A stretch of DNA of 33,431 bases from Syntrophomonadaceae bacterium (GTDB lineage Bacteria > Bacillota > Dethiobacteria > DTU022), in the NCBI GenBank assembly GCA_007119615.1, contig SKPH01000015.1, positions 1-33,431 on the forward strand, in the 5' to 3' direction. How positions within the stretch are numbered: position 1 is the stretch's first letter; the number at the start of each line of letters is the position of its first letter. The translations under genes were made by a program, and so were the position numbers. The notes under the pieces are model-generated. The model searched no databases. It had not been told where the DNA came from and worked only from the letters and a program-made list of their open reading frames with translations. Shown piece by piece: positions 32,288 to 33,431 of the stretch.

Positions 32288-33431
32288 TTAACTCGTTTTG
32301 GTCCAACGGCCGACCAGGGGAAGAACGGATTCGGGGTAATGTTTTCTGAAAATACGGTAATAATAAAGTTCCTCCTTGTTCCTGACCGGGACGGGAGCCT
32401 GCTCGGATTCCCTGGCAAATTCAGAGTCGCTGATCGCCTCTTCCGCTACTGCAGCCAGCATTTCAGATGATCCTGAACCCTGATCGAACTGCTGCTTTTC
32501 GCGCCAGGCCACTTTGGCTCCCAATTCATTCTCAAAAGCACGCCTCAGGATCCACTTGTCAATCGGTTCGTCCTCATCTCGGTCATGCAGTTTCCAATCC
32601 AGGGGAAACTGCTGGACCAATTCAAGCAGCGCCGGCTTCAGGAATGGCACCCTGCAGTCAAGCCCGTGCGCGGAATTCATCCGGTCTACCCGCTGCAAGC
32701 CGGTTTTGCTCAGGTTCTGCAGAAAACCTTCAATCTCTTCGGTGATCTCTTTTTCTGTATCCAGCGTTTTCAAATAACTGTAACCGGCAAAGATCTCGTC
32801 GGAACCCTCGCCGGTCAGCATTACCCGGCGACCGTCCATCGCAGCCTGGCGGGCGGCAATATAATTGGGAATTGATGACCTCACGTATGCACAGTCAAAG
32901 GATTCCAGGTGATAGACAACTTTTGGGAGGACTTCAAGCATTTCGTCCAGATCGTAAGTATAAACATGGGGTACGGATCCGATCCGTTCAGCGATAATTC
33001 TGGCATACTCAATATCTTTGCTGCCCTTAACTCCCACCGTGTGAGTAGAAATCGGCTCGGCCGATATCTCGGAGGCCAGCGCGGCAACAACGCTGCTGTC
33101 CAGCCCGCCGCTCAGGTAAACACCAAGCTTCTCCACGCCGGCAATCCGCTCTTCAACGGCAAGGTACAGAAGGTGACGCATTTTTTCTTCGGCTTCGTCA
33201 AGAGTCAACTCTTTATTTTCGGCAATACGTGGTATCTTGTAATATCTTACCCACCCGTTCGTATCATCCAGGTAGCTTCCGGGGGGAGCCTCTTTAATCG
33301 GAACCTTTAGATCCAGCAGGGCCTTAATCTCCGGAGCAACATAAAGGGTCCCTTCCTTTTTTGCATAGTACAGCGGCTTGACCCCGAACGGATCCCGGGC
33401 AATCAGGTGCTCACCTTCATCACTGAAGTAA
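32288..33431 (-). CDS. asnB: Asparagine synthase, glutamine-hydrolysing (5' end cut by window edge)
   Basis: Makes asparagine from aspartate, ATP and glutamine nitrogen. The track ORF starts at 33208, but the frame is open to the window edge. The upstream part reads DEGEHLIARDPFGVKPLYYAKKEGTLYVAPEIKALL, the end of the class II glutaminase domain. The synthetase domain then shows the ATP pyrophosphatase loop VYLSGGLDSSVVAAL, MLTGEGSDEIFAGYSYL and the substrate region MNSAHGLDCRVPFLKP. About 381 codons are visible; the catalytic N-terminal cysteine lies outside. AsnB-like enzymes can also act on other substrates, but the SGGLDSS and RVPFL blocks fit asparagine synthesis. Confidence 0.92.
   Translation of the reverse strand, partial: YFSDEGEHLIARDPFGVKPLYYAKKEGTLYVAPEIKALLDLKVPIKEAPPGSYLDDTNGWVRYYKIPRIAENKELTLDEAEEKMRHLLYLAVEERIAGVEKLGVYLSGGLDSSVVAALASEISAEPISTHTVGVKGSKDIEYARIIAERIGSVPHVYTYDLDEMLEVLPKVVYHLESFDCAYVRSSIPNYIAARQAAMDGRRVMLTGEGSDEIFAGYSYLKTLDTEKEITEEIEGFLQNLSKTGLQRVDRMNSAHGLDCRVPFLKPALLELVQQFPLDWKLHDRDEDEPIDKWILRRAFENELGAKVAWREKQQFDQGSGSSEMLAAVAEEAISDSEFARESEQAPVPVRNKEELYYYRIFRKHYPESVLPLVGRWTKTS

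Overview
The window looks like a chromosomal segment from an anaerobic, Gram-positive bacterium of the Clostridia type. This is inferred from gene content and signals, with no search run. Nearly every gene has a strong GGAGG-type ribosome binding site, and TTG and GTG starts are common. The IscR-IscS-IscU order, a YkoF-like/ThiXYZ thiamine locus, a ferredoxin-thioredoxin-reductase-like protein and a 4-hydroxybutyryl-CoA-dehydratase-like enzyme all fit. Most genes lie on the minus strand in compact operons. I see no phage genes, transposases, CRISPR arrays, rRNA or tRNA.

Layout. 1-2000: iscR-iscS-iscU (minus, iscU cut by the edge), with a good promoter and a candidate operator ahead of iscR. 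2000-2470: a cold-shock gene with promoter and terminator. 2440-3070: acpS (plus) and a possible 45-codon ORF. 3170-7515: aconitase, an MFS transporter and an ApgM-type phosphomutase (minus). 7696-9192: threonine synthase (plus), divergent from the ApgM gene. 9294-10235: a DAP-epimerase-fold protein with both catalytic cysteines. 10498-12756: serA, a glutaredoxin and a ferredoxin-thioredoxin-reductase-like gene in one operon. 13052-19717: eight tightly packed minus-strand genes, namely a membrane protein, 4-hydroxybutyryl-CoA dehydratase homologue, M20 amidohydrolase, DUF1989, cyclophilin-like protein, hexapeptide acyltransferase, winged-helix/nucleotidyltransferase-like protein and nagB. 19943-22391: threonine aldolase and a DUF362 protein. 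22670-25687: a TPP-riboswitch-controlled thiamine precursor transport operon (plus), meeting a convergent thiamine pyrophosphokinase gene. 26387-28662: aminotransferase, CBS pair, GNAT and a 57-residue membrane protein that the ORF track misses. 28703-33431: alanine/serine-glyoxylate aminotransferase, Sir2 deacylase, two HAD phosphatases and asparagine synthase (cut by the edge).

The most notable observation is in the serA-grx-ftr operon. The reductase ORF stops at a TGA exactly where the family has the last, redox-active cysteine (…WGHCY-TGA). The frame continues with NFFHLKE and then a second stop, matching the usual C-x-L/F-F ending. A perfect 7-bp stem with a GUU loop starts 18 nt after the TGA, in the position and form expected of a bacterial SECIS element. 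I therefore propose a selenocysteine-containing ferredoxin-dependent disulfide reductase (CPC...CPC...CxU) working with the adjacent CPWC glutaredoxin. The selenocysteine machinery is not in this window, so this is a strong inference and not a proof.

Metabolic themes are Fe-S assembly, serine/threonine/asparagine and transamination chemistry, thiamine salvage, amino-sugar metabolism and thiol redox control.
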